Positions 17,881-25,323 of a stretch of 34,404 nucleotides of DNA are shown here, one piece after another; the first letter of the stretch is position 1, and each line of letters begins with the position of its first letter. Source of the stretch: Nocardia transvalensis NBRC 15921 (GTDB lineage: Bacteria > Actinomycetota > Actinomycetes > Mycobacteriales > Mycobacteriaceae); contig NZ_BAGL01000047.1 of the NCBI RefSeq assembly GCF_000308875.1, positions 1-34,404 of the forward strand, in the 5' to 3' direction. The notes under the pieces are model-generated. The model did no database searches. It saw nothing but the letters and a program-made list of their open reading frames with translations, and had not been told where the DNA came from. A program made the translations under genes and the position numbers.

Positions 17881-17903
17881 CCGGGACGGGCGGCGCGTCC
17901 TGG
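17881..17903 (-). terminator. Possible terminator after the DUF1992 gene
   Basis: CCGGGACG and CGTCCTGG form an 8-bp stem (one G-U pair) around a 7-base loop, 20 bases past the stop. There is no T run. It would separate the DUF1992 gene from guaB1. Confidence 0.35.
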
Positions 17904-17922
17904 GTTTCTGTGTCCGGTGCGG

Positions 17923-18411
17923 TCAGCGAGCGCCGAAGAGGCGACGCCACCGGGAAGGCTTGGGCGGCTCGGGCGCGGTGTCCGACGGCGAAGGTGCCTC
18001 GGGTGCGGGGGTGCGGGCGGTGCGCCATTCCTCGACCACCTCGTCCACATCGACGGGGGCGACCCGGACGTGCGGGCCGGTCGGCATCCGCTGCCAGTCG
18101 ACGATGCGGGCGTTGAGGTCGGCGGCGAGTTCGCGCACGTCGCGTTCGAATCGCAGGCGCTGGACGCGCTCGGGAAGTTGCTCGAGGTCGCGCCGCAGCA
18201 GCAGCGAGGGCGGGAGGACGCCGTCGCCGGTCACACCCTCGCGGCGCAGATAGTCGTTGAGCCACCAGTCCTCGTCCAGCGGCTGACCCGCGCCCGGGAT
18301 CGGCTTGCCCGCCCCCGGCAAGTCGGTGAAATCGCCGCGCTCGGTCGCCTCGCGGATCTGCTTGTCCAGCCAGGACTCGTAGGTCATACCGGCGGGTTTA
18401 CGTTCGGTCAT
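17923..18411 (-). CDS. DUF1992 (DnaJ-C28-like) protein
   Basis: A 162-residue soluble protein. Residues 7-75 carry the DUF1992 signature: YESWLDKQIREATERGDFTDLPGAGKPI (shortened here in meaning to YESWLDKQIREA, then GDF-x-LPGAGKP), with WWLNDYLRREG and LLLRRDLEQLPERV after it. This domain is also found in eukaryotic DNAJC28; its function is unknown. The C-terminal 40 residues are Pro/Ser-rich and end in a basic RWRRLFGAR. Start: ATG 18409-18411 with AAGGGGG seven bases upstream; longer frames run through the helicase gene and are rejected. It lies 88 bases downstream of the DEAD-box helicase and is probably cotranscribed. Confidence 0.88.
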   Translation of the reverse strand: MTERKPAGMTYESWLDKQIREATERGDFTDLPGAGKPIPGAGQPLDEDWWLNDYLRREGVTGDGVLPPSLLLRRDLEQLPERVQRLRFERDVRELAADLNARIVDWQRMPTGPHVRVAPVDVDEVVEEWRTARTPAPEAPSPSDTAPEPPKPSRWRRLFGAR

Positions 18412-18499
18412 CGCTACCCCCTTCGATAGGCGACGGTCGTCCTTCCATCGTAACGTGCTGTCACACAACCTCGTTGGGCTCTCGGGCGCTCCGCGACGG

Positions 18500-19858
18500 C
18501 TAGTTTGCCGAACGTTTGCGACGGTGGGGGCGATGCGCCTCGGACGGCCTGGACCGGCCACGGGTTTCGCGCGTGTCGCGGATGCCGGGCGTTTCCGTGG
18601 GTGGGGGCGCCGCGGGGTCCGGGACCGGCCGGCCGGAGGGTGCACGGGCGCCGAAGCGGGAAAGTTCGCGATCACCGGGGCCGACGCGCAGTTCCACGGG
18701 GGTGATGCCGAGGCCGGCCAGCATGCCGGTGACCTCGGGGCGGTCGTCGTCGGTGACCAGGGTCGCGACGGTGCCGGTGGCCCCCGCCCGCGCGGTGCGG
18801 CCGGTGCGGTGCCGGTAGTCCTTGGGATCGGCGGGCGGGTCGACGTGCAGGACCAGCGAGATGTCGTCGACGTGCAGGCCGCGCGCCGCGACATCGGTGG
18901 CGACCAGGACCGAGGCCCGGCCGTCCGCGAAGGCCGCGAGCACCCGGGACCGCCGGTTCTGCGACTTCCCGCCGTGCAGGTCGGCCGCGCCGATCCCGGC
19001 CTCCCGCAGGCGCCGCGCCAGTTTCTCCGCGCCGAACTGCGTGCGGACGAACAGCAGGGTGCGCCCGGCCCGCGCGGCGATCTCGCTGACGACCTTGTAC
19101 TTGTCGGCCTTGCGGACGTGCAGAAGGTATTGCGCGACAGCTGGATTCGCCGTGTCGGCCACCGGCGCGGCATTCGAATTCGAGGACCTCGGTGTCCGGT
19201 CCGGCGTAGCCCGGGGCGCGCCGTCCACCGAATGTGACACGGGCGCACGGAGATACCGGTGCACCAGGGTGTCCACCGCCTCGTCCAGGGTGGCGGAGAA
19301 CAGCAGGTGCTGACTGCCGTCCGGGACCTGGTCGAGCAGCGCGGTGATCTGGTCGAGGAATCCGAGTTCGGCCATGTGGTCGGCCTCGTCCACGGCCGTC
19401 ACCCGGATCGCGTCGAGGGCGACCGCGTTCTGGTCGACCAGGTCCGCCAGTCGTCCCGGGGTGGCGACGACGAGATCGACTCCCCGTGCGAGGCGGGTGA
19501 GCTGGCGTTTGATCGGCACGCCGCCGACGATCGGCGCGAGCCGCAGGCCCAGGGCCAGCGCGGGTTCGTCCAGCGCGCGCTCGATCTGCAGGGCCAGTTC
19601 GCGGGTCGGGGCGAGGATCAGCCCGCGCGGCCGTCCGGGCGCGCTCCCGCCGGGCAGCACCCGCGCCAGCATCGGCAGCCCGAAGGCGAGGGTCTTGCCG
19701 GAACCCGTTGCGGCGCGGCCCAGGACGTCGCGTCCGGCGAGGATGTCGGGGATGACCGCGGCCTGGATCGGGAACGCCGATTCCAGACCGGCGCGGCGCA
19801 GCGCCTGCACCACGGGGACCGGCAGGCCCAGCTCACCGAATGCGGCGTCAGGCGGCAC
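18500..19858 (-). CDS. DEAD-box RNA helicase (RhlE-like)
   Basis: A 452-residue helicase with all core motifs: ATGSGKT (50-56), PTRELA (84-89), TPGR (133-136), DEAD (157-160), SAT (188-190), ATDVAARG (320-327) and HRTGRTARAG (350-359). A Ser/Pro/Thr-rich insert of about 30 residues (211-240) separates the two RecA lobes, and a basic Pro/Arg-rich tail of about 75 residues may bind RNA. It unwinds RNA duplexes with ATP, probably in ribosome assembly or mRNA turnover. Start: GTG 19856-19858, overlapping the M56 peptidase gene by 11 bases, so translation is likely coupled. Placement in a blaI/blaR-type operon is unusual. Confidence 0.93.
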   Translation of the reverse strand: MPPDAAFGELGLPVPVVQALRRAGLESAFPIQAAVIPDILAGRDVLGRAATGSGKTLAFGLPMLARVLPGGSAPGRPRGLILAPTRELALQIERALDEPALALGLRLAPIVGGVPIKRQLTRLARGVDLVVATPGRLADLVDQNAVALDAIRVTAVDEADHMAELGFLDQITALLDQVPDGSQHLLFSATLDEAVDTLVHRYLRAPVSHSVDGAPRATPDRTPRSSNSNAAPVADTANPAVAQYLLHVRKADKYKVVSEIAARAGRTLLFVRTQFGAEKLARRLREAGIGAADLHGGKSQNRRSRVLAAFADGRASVLVATDVAARGLHVDDISLVLHVDPPADPKDYRHRTGRTARAGATGTVATLVTDDDRPEVTGMLAGLGITPVELRVGPGDRELSRFGARAPSGRPVPDPAAPPPTETPGIRDTRETRGRSRPSEAHRPHRRKRSAN

Positions 19859-20801
19859 TGAACAACCGGCTCAGCTCGACCAGCCACGGGATGGCGACGG
19901 CCAGCGTCGGCACGACCAGGATCGCGGCGGCGACCAGATACGCCGCGGCGGCGATCCGCAGATCGCCCAGCGGACCGGCCAGGCGCTGGATCCGGATCAG
20001 CGTCGTGGGGCCGCCGACGGCCATCGCCCCTTGCGGCGCGGTCGAATTCGAGCACGCCACCAGCGCGCGCGCCAGCGGCGTCGGCCCGGTGACCTTCACC
20101 GCCGAATCGTCGGCGAGCAGTTCGATCAGCAGTTTCACCGAATCCAGCGCCGACTTGCTGCGCACGAATCGCGGGAATGCCTCGTGCGCCGCGGTGAACG
20201 CCTCCAGCACCAGGTCGTGCCGGGCGCGCAGATGCGAGCGCTCGTGGCTCACGATGGCCGTCAGCTCGGATTCGGACAGGCTGGTGAAGGTCCCCTGGCT
20301 GAGCACGACGCGCCGGCGCAGGCCGGGCAGGCAATAGGCGATCGGCTCGGTGGCGGCGAGGACCCGGATGTCCGCGGCGCGATGCTCGCTGTGGCGGTAG
20401 TCGCCGCCCTGGTCGAGCAGGTCGACGAGCATCCGGTGGCGGGCGCGGCGGCGGCGGGTGTGCACCCCGACGCGGATCGCGGCATAGATCAGCCGGGCGC
20501 CGATCAGCAGCGTGAGGGCGAAGACGACGACGTACGCGAACCACAGCGGCAGGCCGAGGGCATCGATCTCGCGCGTCGGCGAGGTGGTGGGCCGCCCGTC
20601 CGGACCGGGCACCAGCAGCTGGCTGGCGATGGCGAGGCCGGATCCGAAGGCGCTCAGGACGGCGGCGAGGGCGACCGCCTGCCACAGCACCAGCGCCGCT
20701 CGCGGTGTCCGGTAGGGCCAGGTGGCTCGGCTGAGCAGCGTGGGGACCGGTCCCGCGAGAAGCAAAGCGAGACCGGCGAAGACCGGCGCGGTTGCGTTCA
20801 T
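19848..20801 (-). CDS. M56-family membrane peptidase (BlaR1-like, no sensor domain)
   Basis: A 317-residue membrane metallopeptidase with helices at about 6-24, 36-62, 84-110 and 281-305, and the zinc motif HERSH (186-190) followed by the ELLADD segment that supplies the third ligand. It lacks the C-terminal penicillin-binding sensor domain of staphylococcal BlaR1/MecR1, as is usual for actinobacterial members (Rv1845c type). Role: expected to inactivate the BlaI-type repressor encoded just upstream when an envelope signal arrives; the signal is unknown. Start: ATG 20799-20801, 89 bases after the blaI stop. Confidence 0.9.
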   Translation of the reverse strand: MNATAPVFAGLALLLAGPVPTLLSRATWPYRTPRAALVLWQAVALAAVLSAFGSGLAIASQLLVPGPDGRPTTSPTREIDALGLPLWFAYVVVFALTLLIGARLIYAAIRVGVHTRRRRARHRMLVDLLDQGGDYRHSEHRAADIRVLAATEPIAYCLPGLRRRVVLSQGTFTSLSESELTAIVSHERSHLRARHDLVLEAFTAAHEAFPRFVRSKSALDSVKLLIELLADDSAVKVTGPTPLARALVACSNSTAPQGAMAVGGPTTLIRIQRLAGPLGDLRIAAAAYLVAAAILVVPTLAVAIPWLVELSRLFSAA

Positions 20802-20890
20802 GCTCAGCTCACTGCGTTGTGGGGCCAGGAAACCCGAGATCGCGGCGCTCCGCGACGACGGCGATCTCCCGACCGGAGCACCGCAGCACT

Positions 20891-21307
20891 CTACTGCGGC
20901 GGGGCGACTCCTTTGTCGTCGGACGCGGTGCGCGCGGCCTCGGTTGCTTCGAGCTTAGCGAGTGCCTCCCGCAGTGCGGCAGCCCCGTCGTTTCCCACCT
21001 GCTCCACGAAGTGGACCAGCGCCGCGCGGCGGCTGCCGACCTCGTCCGCCTGCTGCAACGCGTCGACCATCAGGCTGGCGACGAGTTCGTCCCGGCTGTG
21101 CACCGGGGCGTAGCGATGCGCGCGGTCGTCGCGCTGCTGCACCACCAGATCCTTCTTCGCCAGTCGCTGCAGGACGGTCATCACCGTGGTGTACGCGAGT
21201 TCGCGGCGTGCGGCGAGTGCCTCGTGGACCTGTCGGACCGTCTGCGGTTCGTCGGCCGACCACAACTGGTCCATGACCGCTTTCTCGAGTTCACCAAGAC
21301 CTGCCAT
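20891..21307 (-). CDS. blaI: BlaI/MecI-family repressor
   Basis: A 138-residue winged-helix repressor (PF03965). The DNA-binding part is residues 1-75, with VRQVHEALAARRELAYTTVM and LQRLAKKDLV; the C-terminal helices dimerise. Partner: the M56 peptidase downstream. In M. tuberculosis the orthologue (Rv1846c) represses blaC and other genes, and is inactivated with beta-lactams. Start: ATG 21305-21307 with no proper Shine-Dalgarno but with a TAAACT box exactly six bases upstream, pointing to a leaderless mRNA. A dyad upstream is a likely autoregulatory operator. No beta-lactamase gene is in the window. Confidence 0.93.
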   Translation of the reverse strand: MAGLGELEKAVMDQLWSADEPQTVRQVHEALAARRELAYTTVMTVLQRLAKKDLVVQQRDDRAHRYAPVHSRDELVASLMVDALQQADEVGSRRAALVHFVEQVGNDGAAALREALAKLEATEAARTASDDKGVAPPQ

Positions 21308-21313
21308 CCCACC

Positions 21314-21319
21314 AGTTTA
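21314..21319 (-). promoter_or_regulatory. -10 box for leaderless blaI transcript
   Basis: TAAACT (minus strand 21319 to 21314), then GGTGGG, then ATG. The usual spacing puts transcription start on the A of the start codon. The -35 region is poorly conserved. Confidence 0.6.
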
Positions 21320-21341
21320 CGGAGCCAACGACACAAATGCG

Positions 21342-21358
21342 TACTACAGATCGTCGTA
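21342..21358. promoter_or_regulatory. Candidate BlaI operator
   Basis: TACTACA-GAT-CGTCGTA is a near-palindrome (5 of 7 half-site positions match). TACTACA is the half-site known for BlaI/MecI proteins. It lies at about -36 to -52 of the proposed blaI transcript, so bound BlaI could block its own promoter. Confidence 0.6.
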
Positions 21359-21384
21359 ACCCGCCGGTAGCTGTGTGGGATTTT

Positions 21385-22227
21385 TCATACCGCGGGGGTA
21401 TGACGTTCCGGTCCGCCCACCGTGCCGACGACGTGCCGGGTGCCGATGGGCACGATCATGGGCCGTCCCGAGACCGGATCGTCGAGCACGCTGGCCTCCA
21501 GGCCGAACACCTCGCGCAGCAGGTCGGCGTCGACGATGTCGGCGGGCGCGCCCTGGGCCACGACGCGGCCGTCGTGCATGACGACGAGCTGGTCGCTGTA
21601 GCGGATGGCGAGGTTGAGGTCGTGCAGCACCATGACGACGGTGCGGCCGAGATCCTCGTGCAGCCGGTCGACCAGGTCCAGCACCTCGAGCGAATGCGCC
21701 AGGTCGAGGTAGGTGGTCGGCTCGTCGAGCAGCAGGATGTCGGTGCCCTGCGCCAGCGCCATCGAGATCCAGGCCCGCTGGCGCTGGCCGCCGGACAGTT
21801 CGTCGAGGGTGCGGTCGGCGAGGTCGGCGATGCCGGTCTGGGCGAGCGCGGTGGCGACCTCGCCCTCGTCGTCGGCCGACCACTGCCGCAGCCAGGACTG
21901 GTGCGGATGCCGCCCGCGGGCGACGAGGTCGGCGACCGTGAGGCCCTCCGGCGCGACCGGCGTCTGCGGCAGCATGCCGACGACGCGCGCCACGTCGCGG
22001 GTCTTGAGCGTGGCGATCGCCTTGCCGTCCAGCAGGATTCGGCCGTCCTTCGGGCGCAGCAGGCGGCCCAGCGCCCGCAGCAGCGTGGACTTGCCGCATC
22101 CGTTGGGGCCGATGACGGTGGTGATCACCCCGGTCCGGATGTCCAGCGACAGGCCGTCGACGATCACGCGGCCGCCGTAGCCGAGGGTGACGTCGTCGGC
22201 ACTGAGGGTATGCGGGGTGGCGGTCAT
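21385..22227 (-). CDS. Iron-siderophore ABC transporter ATPase
   Basis: A 280-residue FecE/FhuC-type ATPase: Walker A GPNGCGKST (40-48), signature LSGGQRQ (144-150), Walker B ILLLDEP (164-170) and switch His202. It energises the two FecCD permeases whose genes precede it; each pair overlaps by four bases (ATGA here), so the three are one translational unit. Likely substrate: a ferric siderophore, because of the family and the IdeR-type box upstream of the operon. No substrate-binding lipoprotein gene is present; it must be encoded elsewhere. Confidence 0.93.
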   Translation of the reverse strand: MTATPHTLSADDVTLGYGGRVIVDGLSLDIRTGVITTVIGPNGCGKSTLLRALGRLLRPKDGRILLDGKAIATLKTRDVARVVGMLPQTPVAPEGLTVADLVARGRHPHQSWLRQWSADDEGEVATALAQTGIADLADRTLDELSGGQRQRAWISMALAQGTDILLLDEPTTYLDLAHSLEVLDLVDRLHEDLGRTVVMVLHDLNLAIRYSDQLVVMHDGRVVAQGAPADIVDADLLREVFGLEASVLDDPVSGRPMIVPIGTRHVVGTVGGPERHTPAV

Positions 22228-23330
22228 GAGAGGGTCGCTTTCCGGTTCGTGCGCACGAGCAACAACAGCAGGAACGGTCCGCCGAGGACGGCGGTGACGA
22301 TACCGACCGGGAGGTCGACAGGGACCACGGTACGCGCCACGACATCGCCTCCGACCACGATCAGGGCCCCGACCAGCGCCGATGCGACGATCGGCTCACC
22401 GGGCGCGCGCAGTAGCCGGCGCGCGATCTGGGGTGCGGTGAGCCCGACGAACGCGACCGGCCCGACCGCCGCGGTGGCGAGCGCGGCGGCGACGACGGCG
22501 GCCCCGAGCAGCAGCCCCTGCTGCGCCTGCAGCCGCACGCCCAGCGCGCGGGTGGTGTCGGTGCCGAACCGCAGGGCCGCGAGGGTCCGCGCCGATCCGG
22601 CGGTGACGGCGAGCACCACGGCCAGGCCGATTGCCGCGGGCACCGCGCGGGTCCAGTCGGCGCCGTTGAGCGAGCCGGTGAGCCACAACTGGGCGCGGGT
22701 GGCGTCGGTGAGGGTGGCGCGGGTGAGCAGCCAGCTCACCCCCGACAGCAGCAGGGCGTTGACGCCGATTCCGATGAGTACCAGGCGCATTCCGGTCGTG
22801 CCCGCCGCGCCGTCGTGCCCGCGGCCCCAGGCCAGGACGTAGATCGCCACCGCCGTGAGCAGCCCGCCGGCGAGCGCGGCCAGCGGGACGCCGAGCGTGG
22901 CGGCGAGGCCCGTGGCGGATCCGGTCCCCGCGACCGCGGCGACGGCCGCACAACTCGACCCGGAGGTGATACCGAGCAGATCGGGGCTGGCCAGCGGGTT
23001 GTGCAGGATCGACTGCGTGACAGCGCCCGCCAGGCCCAGCGCGGCGCCCGCGACCACGGCCGTCACCGCCCGCGGCAGCCGCGACTCGAAGATGATGAAC
23101 CGCTGCGCCCGCGTGCCCCCGCCGGTCAGGACGTCGAGGACCCGCCCGAGCGGAATGTGGAACTCGCCCACCGCGATATCGAACGCGAACGCCACGAGCA
23201 GCGCGACGGCGAGGCCGATCACGGTCAGCAGGACGGAGATTCGCAGCACAGCCGACGCGGGCCCCACCCGCACCGCGGGCCGCACCCGGGACAGCGTGGA
23301 CATGCTCCCCGATTTCGTCGAGTCACTCAC
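22224..23330 (-). CDS. FecCD-type siderophore permease (second gene of operon)
   Basis: A 368-residue permease of the BtuC/FecCD family with about nine to ten membrane helices. Typical segments are LPRAVTAVVAGAALGLAG with HNPLASPDLLG after it, the LTGSLNGADW loop, and AVGPVAFVGLTAPQIAR before the last helices. The N-terminal 35 residues are a polar, Ser/Arg-containing extension. Start: GTG 23328-23330, overlapping the previous permease stop by four bases (GTGA); an internal ATG nine codons in (SMSTLSR) is an alternative. It forms the inner-membrane channel as a heterodimer with the other permease. Confidence 0.92.
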   Translation of the reverse strand: MSDSTKSGSMSTLSRVRPAVRVGPASAVLRISVLLTVIGLAVALLVAFAFDIAVGEFHIPLGRVLDVLTGGGTRAQRFIIFESRLPRAVTAVVAGAALGLAGAVTQSILHNPLASPDLLGITSGSSCAAVAAVAGTGSATGLAATLGVPLAALAGGLLTAVAIYVLAWGRGHDGAAGTTGMRLVLIGIGVNALLLSGVSWLLTRATLTDATRAQLWLTGSLNGADWTRAVPAAIGLAVVLAVTAGSARTLAALRFGTDTTRALGVRLQAQQGLLLGAAVVAAALATAAVGPVAFVGLTAPQIARRLLRAPGEPIVASALVGALIVVGGDVVARTVVPVDLPVGIVTAVLGGPFLLLLLVRTNRKATLS

Positions 23331-24364
23331 AGCCCCACCGTCTTCCGTCGCCGGACGAACCAGATGAAGCACGGCGCTCCGATCGCGGCCAAGACGATGC
23401 CGGTCTGCAATTCGCCGGGGCGGGCGACGACGCGGCCGGCGACGTCGGCCAGCAGCAGCACGATCGCGCCGAGGAGGCCCGAATAGGGCAGCAGCCAGCG
23501 CTGATCCGGGCCGGTGAGCATGCGGGCGAGGTGCGGGACCATCAGCCCGAGGAACGAGATCGGCCCGACCGCGGCGGTGGACGCGCCGGTGAGCAGCACG
23601 ATGGCCGCGAGCCCGAGCATCCGGTTGCGGCCGACGTTGACGCCGAGCCCGCGGGCCACGTCCTCGCCGAGACCGAGGGCGTTGAGGCCGGGCGCGGCGA
23701 CGAACGCCAGGACCGTGCCGGCGATCAGGAACGGCAGCACCTGCCGCAGCACGCTCACGTCGTGCCCGGCGACGCTGCCCACCACCCAGAACCGGAAGGT
23801 GTCCAGCGCGGCCGGATTCAGCAGCATCACCGCGTTGGTCAGCGCCTGCAGCAGCGCCGTCACCGCGGCGCCGGCCAGCACCAGGCCCAGCGGGCTCGCG
23901 GTGCCGCCGCCGACGGCGGAGACGCCGAACACGACCAGACCCGCGATCAGCGCGCCCGCCAGCGCGAACCAGATGAACTGCTCCGGGCGGGTGAGCGCGA
24001 ACAGGTGGATGGACAGCGCCGCCAGGAACGCGGCCCCGGCATTGAGCCCGAGCAGTCCGCCGTCGGCCAGTGGATTGCGCGTGTAGCCCTGGATGAGGGC
24101 ACCGGCGATCCCCAGCGCCAGGCCGGTGATCAGCGCCAAACCGGTTCGGGGCAGCCGCAGTTCGCGCACGATCTGGTCCGCGGGCGTACTCGCCGGGCAG
24201 CTCAGCGGCCAGCCGCCGGGGCAGGTGAGCGCGTGCAGAACCGCGTCGGGTGACAGCGATCGGGCGCCCACGGCGATGCCCGCCGCCACGGTGACCAGCA
24301 GTACTACCGCCAGGATCAGGAGCCCTGCGACGCGGTGCCGATTCCTGGTGACTCGAGTGGGCAC
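23327..24364 (-). CDS. FecCD-type siderophore permease (first gene of operon)
   Basis: A 345-residue BtuC/FecCD permease: LPRTGLALITGLALGIAGAL, then RNPLADGGLLGLNAGA, FWVVGSVAGHD and AVGPISFLGLMVPHLAR are the family landmarks. It has about nine helices, and a two-Cys loop (CPGGWPLSC, about residues 48-56) outside the membrane that could form a disulfide. Start: GTG 24362-24364 with AGGAG 12 bases upstream, a little far. Iron control is likely through the box at 24406-24424, shared with the divergent FhuF-like gene. Confidence 0.92.
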   Translation of the reverse strand: MPTRVTRNRHRVAGLLILAVVLLVTVAAGIAVGARSLSPDAVLHALTCPGGWPLSCPASTPADQIVRELRLPRTGLALITGLALGIAGALIQGYTRNPLADGGLLGLNAGAAFLAALSIHLFALTRPEQFIWFALAGALIAGLVVFGVSAVGGGTASPLGLVLAGAAVTALLQALTNAVMLLNPAALDTFRFWVVGSVAGHDVSVLRQVLPFLIAGTVLAFVAAPGLNALGLGEDVARGLGVNVGRNRMLGLAAIVLLTGASTAAVGPISFLGLMVPHLARMLTGPDQRWLLPYSGLLGAIVLLLADVAGRVVARPGELQTGIVLAAIGAPCFIWFVRRRKTVGL

Positions 24365-24405
24365 GGCGACGAATAACTCCTGACGTGATTCGATTCATTG
24401 CTAAG

Positions 24406-24424
24406 TCTGGTAAGCCTAACCTAT
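24406..24424. promoter_or_regulatory. IdeR/DmdR-type iron box, divergent promoter
   Basis: Read on the minus strand it is ATAGGTTAGGCTTACCAGA, matching 15 of 19 positions of the IdeR consensus TTAGGTTAGGCTAACCTAA. On the plus strand a TAACCT (24417-24422) inside it could be the -10 of the FhuF-like gene, whose AGGAGG ribosome site lies at 24457-24462. It should repress both divergent transcripts when iron is plentiful. Confidence 0.8.
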
Positions 24425-24466
24425 CTTCCGTTTCGGCCCCGCATTGCCAACCGACTAGGAGGTTCG

Positions 24467-25177
24467 ATGTCCGAACCGTTGATGAGCGCCCTTCCGGCTC
24501 GCCGGTCCGACGAAGCATTCGGCTACGCCTGTGCCCGGCTGCGCGCGCTGCAACCGGAGCATCCGCGGGTGTACGCCGTGGCCGCCATGGCCGATCAGGG
24601 CCGGCGGCGGTGGTGGCGCCTGGCCGACGGCGCGCGCGAGGGGCGCATCGAACTCATGTACCGCCGCCACGTCGCGGAGATGATCAGCGCCGACATCGCC
24701 GCGGAAGTCGTTGCGACGGCGCTGATCCACGCCGTGGTCGGCCGTGTCGTCGCGCTGCTGGTGGCCGAGGGGAGGGCCTGGGATCCGGGGCTGGAGAATC
24801 TGTGGGTGCACACCGACAACGACGGCGGGATCGACTGGGCGGGCTTGTCCGACACCACGATTCGCGTCGTCGACGGCGACCGCCTGGCGGGCCGTCCGGG
24901 CGTGGTGACCCTCCCGTGCGAGCGCGCGATGTCGGTGTGGCTGGCGCATCGGTGCGAGGCGGCGCTCACGCTGTCGGAGCACGCGATGGCGCGGTGTGCG
25001 GGCCTGAGCGCGCGGCGTTTCTGGTCGCTGGTCGCCGAAACCGTTGTGGGCGCGGCCACTTACGTGCCGGACCTGGCGCGCACCTCCTCGGCGGCGGGCG
25101 CCGCGCGGGGGCAGTCGCTGCTGGCCGCGATGGACGAACGCGGAATGCCGGTGCGTCGCCCTTGCCTTGTTAGGTAA
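24467..25177 (+). CDS. FhuF-like siderophore-iron reductase family protein, lacking the FeS motif
   Basis: A 236-residue protein judged FhuF-like from its WWRLADGAREGRIEL and ERAMSVWLAHRCEA segments and from its position opposite a siderophore transporter under an iron box. FhuF proteins release iron by reducing ferric siderophores, using a C-terminal [2Fe-2S] centre held by CC-x10-CxxC. Here the C-terminus stops at RRPCLVR, with one Cys where CC would be expected, and no CxxC follows. It is therefore either a non-canonical or a truncated member. Start: ATG 24467 with a perfect AGGAGG; the longer frame from 24398 would run through the iron box. The stop codon lies inside the second iron box. 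Confidence 0.65.
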   Translation: MSEPLMSALPARRSDEAFGYACARLRALQPEHPRVYAVAAMADQGRRRWWRLADGAREGRIELMYRRHVAEMISADIAAEVVATALIHAVVGRVVALLVAEGRAWDPGLENLWVHTDNDGGIDWAGLSDTTIRVVDGDRLAGRPGVVTLPCERAMSVWLAHRCEAALTLSEHAMARCAGLSARRFWSLVAETVVGAATYVPDLARTSSAAGAARGQSLLAAMDERGMPVRRPCLVR

Positions 25178-25191
25178 GCCTGCCCTACACT
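25162..25191 (+). promoter_or_regulatory. Promoter overlapped by a second IdeR-type box
   Basis: TTGCCT (25162-25167), an 18-base spacer and TACACT (25186-25191) form a good sigma-A-like promoter. TTAGGTAAGCCTGCCCTAC (25170-25188) matches 14 of 19 positions of the IdeR consensus and covers spacer and -10. Predicted transcription start is about 25198. The box also covers the stop codon of the FhuF-like gene. Confidence 0.65.
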
Positions 25192-25197
25192 GAACAT

Positions 25198-25299
25198 CGG
25201 CGTCCGGATCGCCGAGAGTCCCGAGGGCTGCGGTCGACTCCCGATCCTGTGCCGCGGCGGGCTCCACGTATCCGACGTGGAGCCCGCCGCTCTCGTCTC
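25198..25299 (+). ncRNA. Candidate iron-regulated small RNA (or attenuated leader)
   Basis: From the predicted start at 25198 to the strong hairpin ending at 25290 there is no ATG and no ribosome site. The roughly 100-base transcript would fold into a 5' hairpin (CGGCG-N7-CGCCG, 25198-25214), a middle hairpin (GAGTC-N15-GACTC, 25216-25240) and the terminator. With an IdeR-type box on its promoter it would be made in iron starvation, like iron-sparing sRNAs (for example MrsI in mycobacteria). Alternatives: an attenuator for the thioesterase gene 34 bases further on, or a 3' end of the FhuF-like mRNA. Confidence 0.5.
25254..25299 (+). terminator. Strong hairpin terminator
   Basis: A perfect 16-bp stem (25254-25269 with 25275-25290) around the loop ATCCG, followed by TCTCGTCTCC. 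It ends transcription from the FhuF-like gene and/or the candidate small RNA, ahead of the thioesterase gene. Confidence 0.85.
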
Positions 25300-25306
25300 C
25301 GGAGCG

Positions 25307-25319
25307 AATGCTAAGCATT
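25307..25319. promoter_or_regulatory. Palindrome just upstream of the thioesterase gene
   Basis: AATGCT-A-AGCATT is a perfect 13-base dyad ending five bases before the thioesterase start codon. No Shine-Dalgarno lies at normal distance (GGAG is 20 bases away), so the dyad may be an operator or may mark a leaderless start. Confidence 0.35.
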
Positions 25320-25323
25320 TCCT

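Noticed and set aside
21386..21402. CATACC-N5-GGTATG hairpin as terminator of the ABC operon
   Set aside because: It overlaps the ATPase stop codon and is followed on the minus strand by A residues rather than T; a 6-bp stem there is weak evidence.
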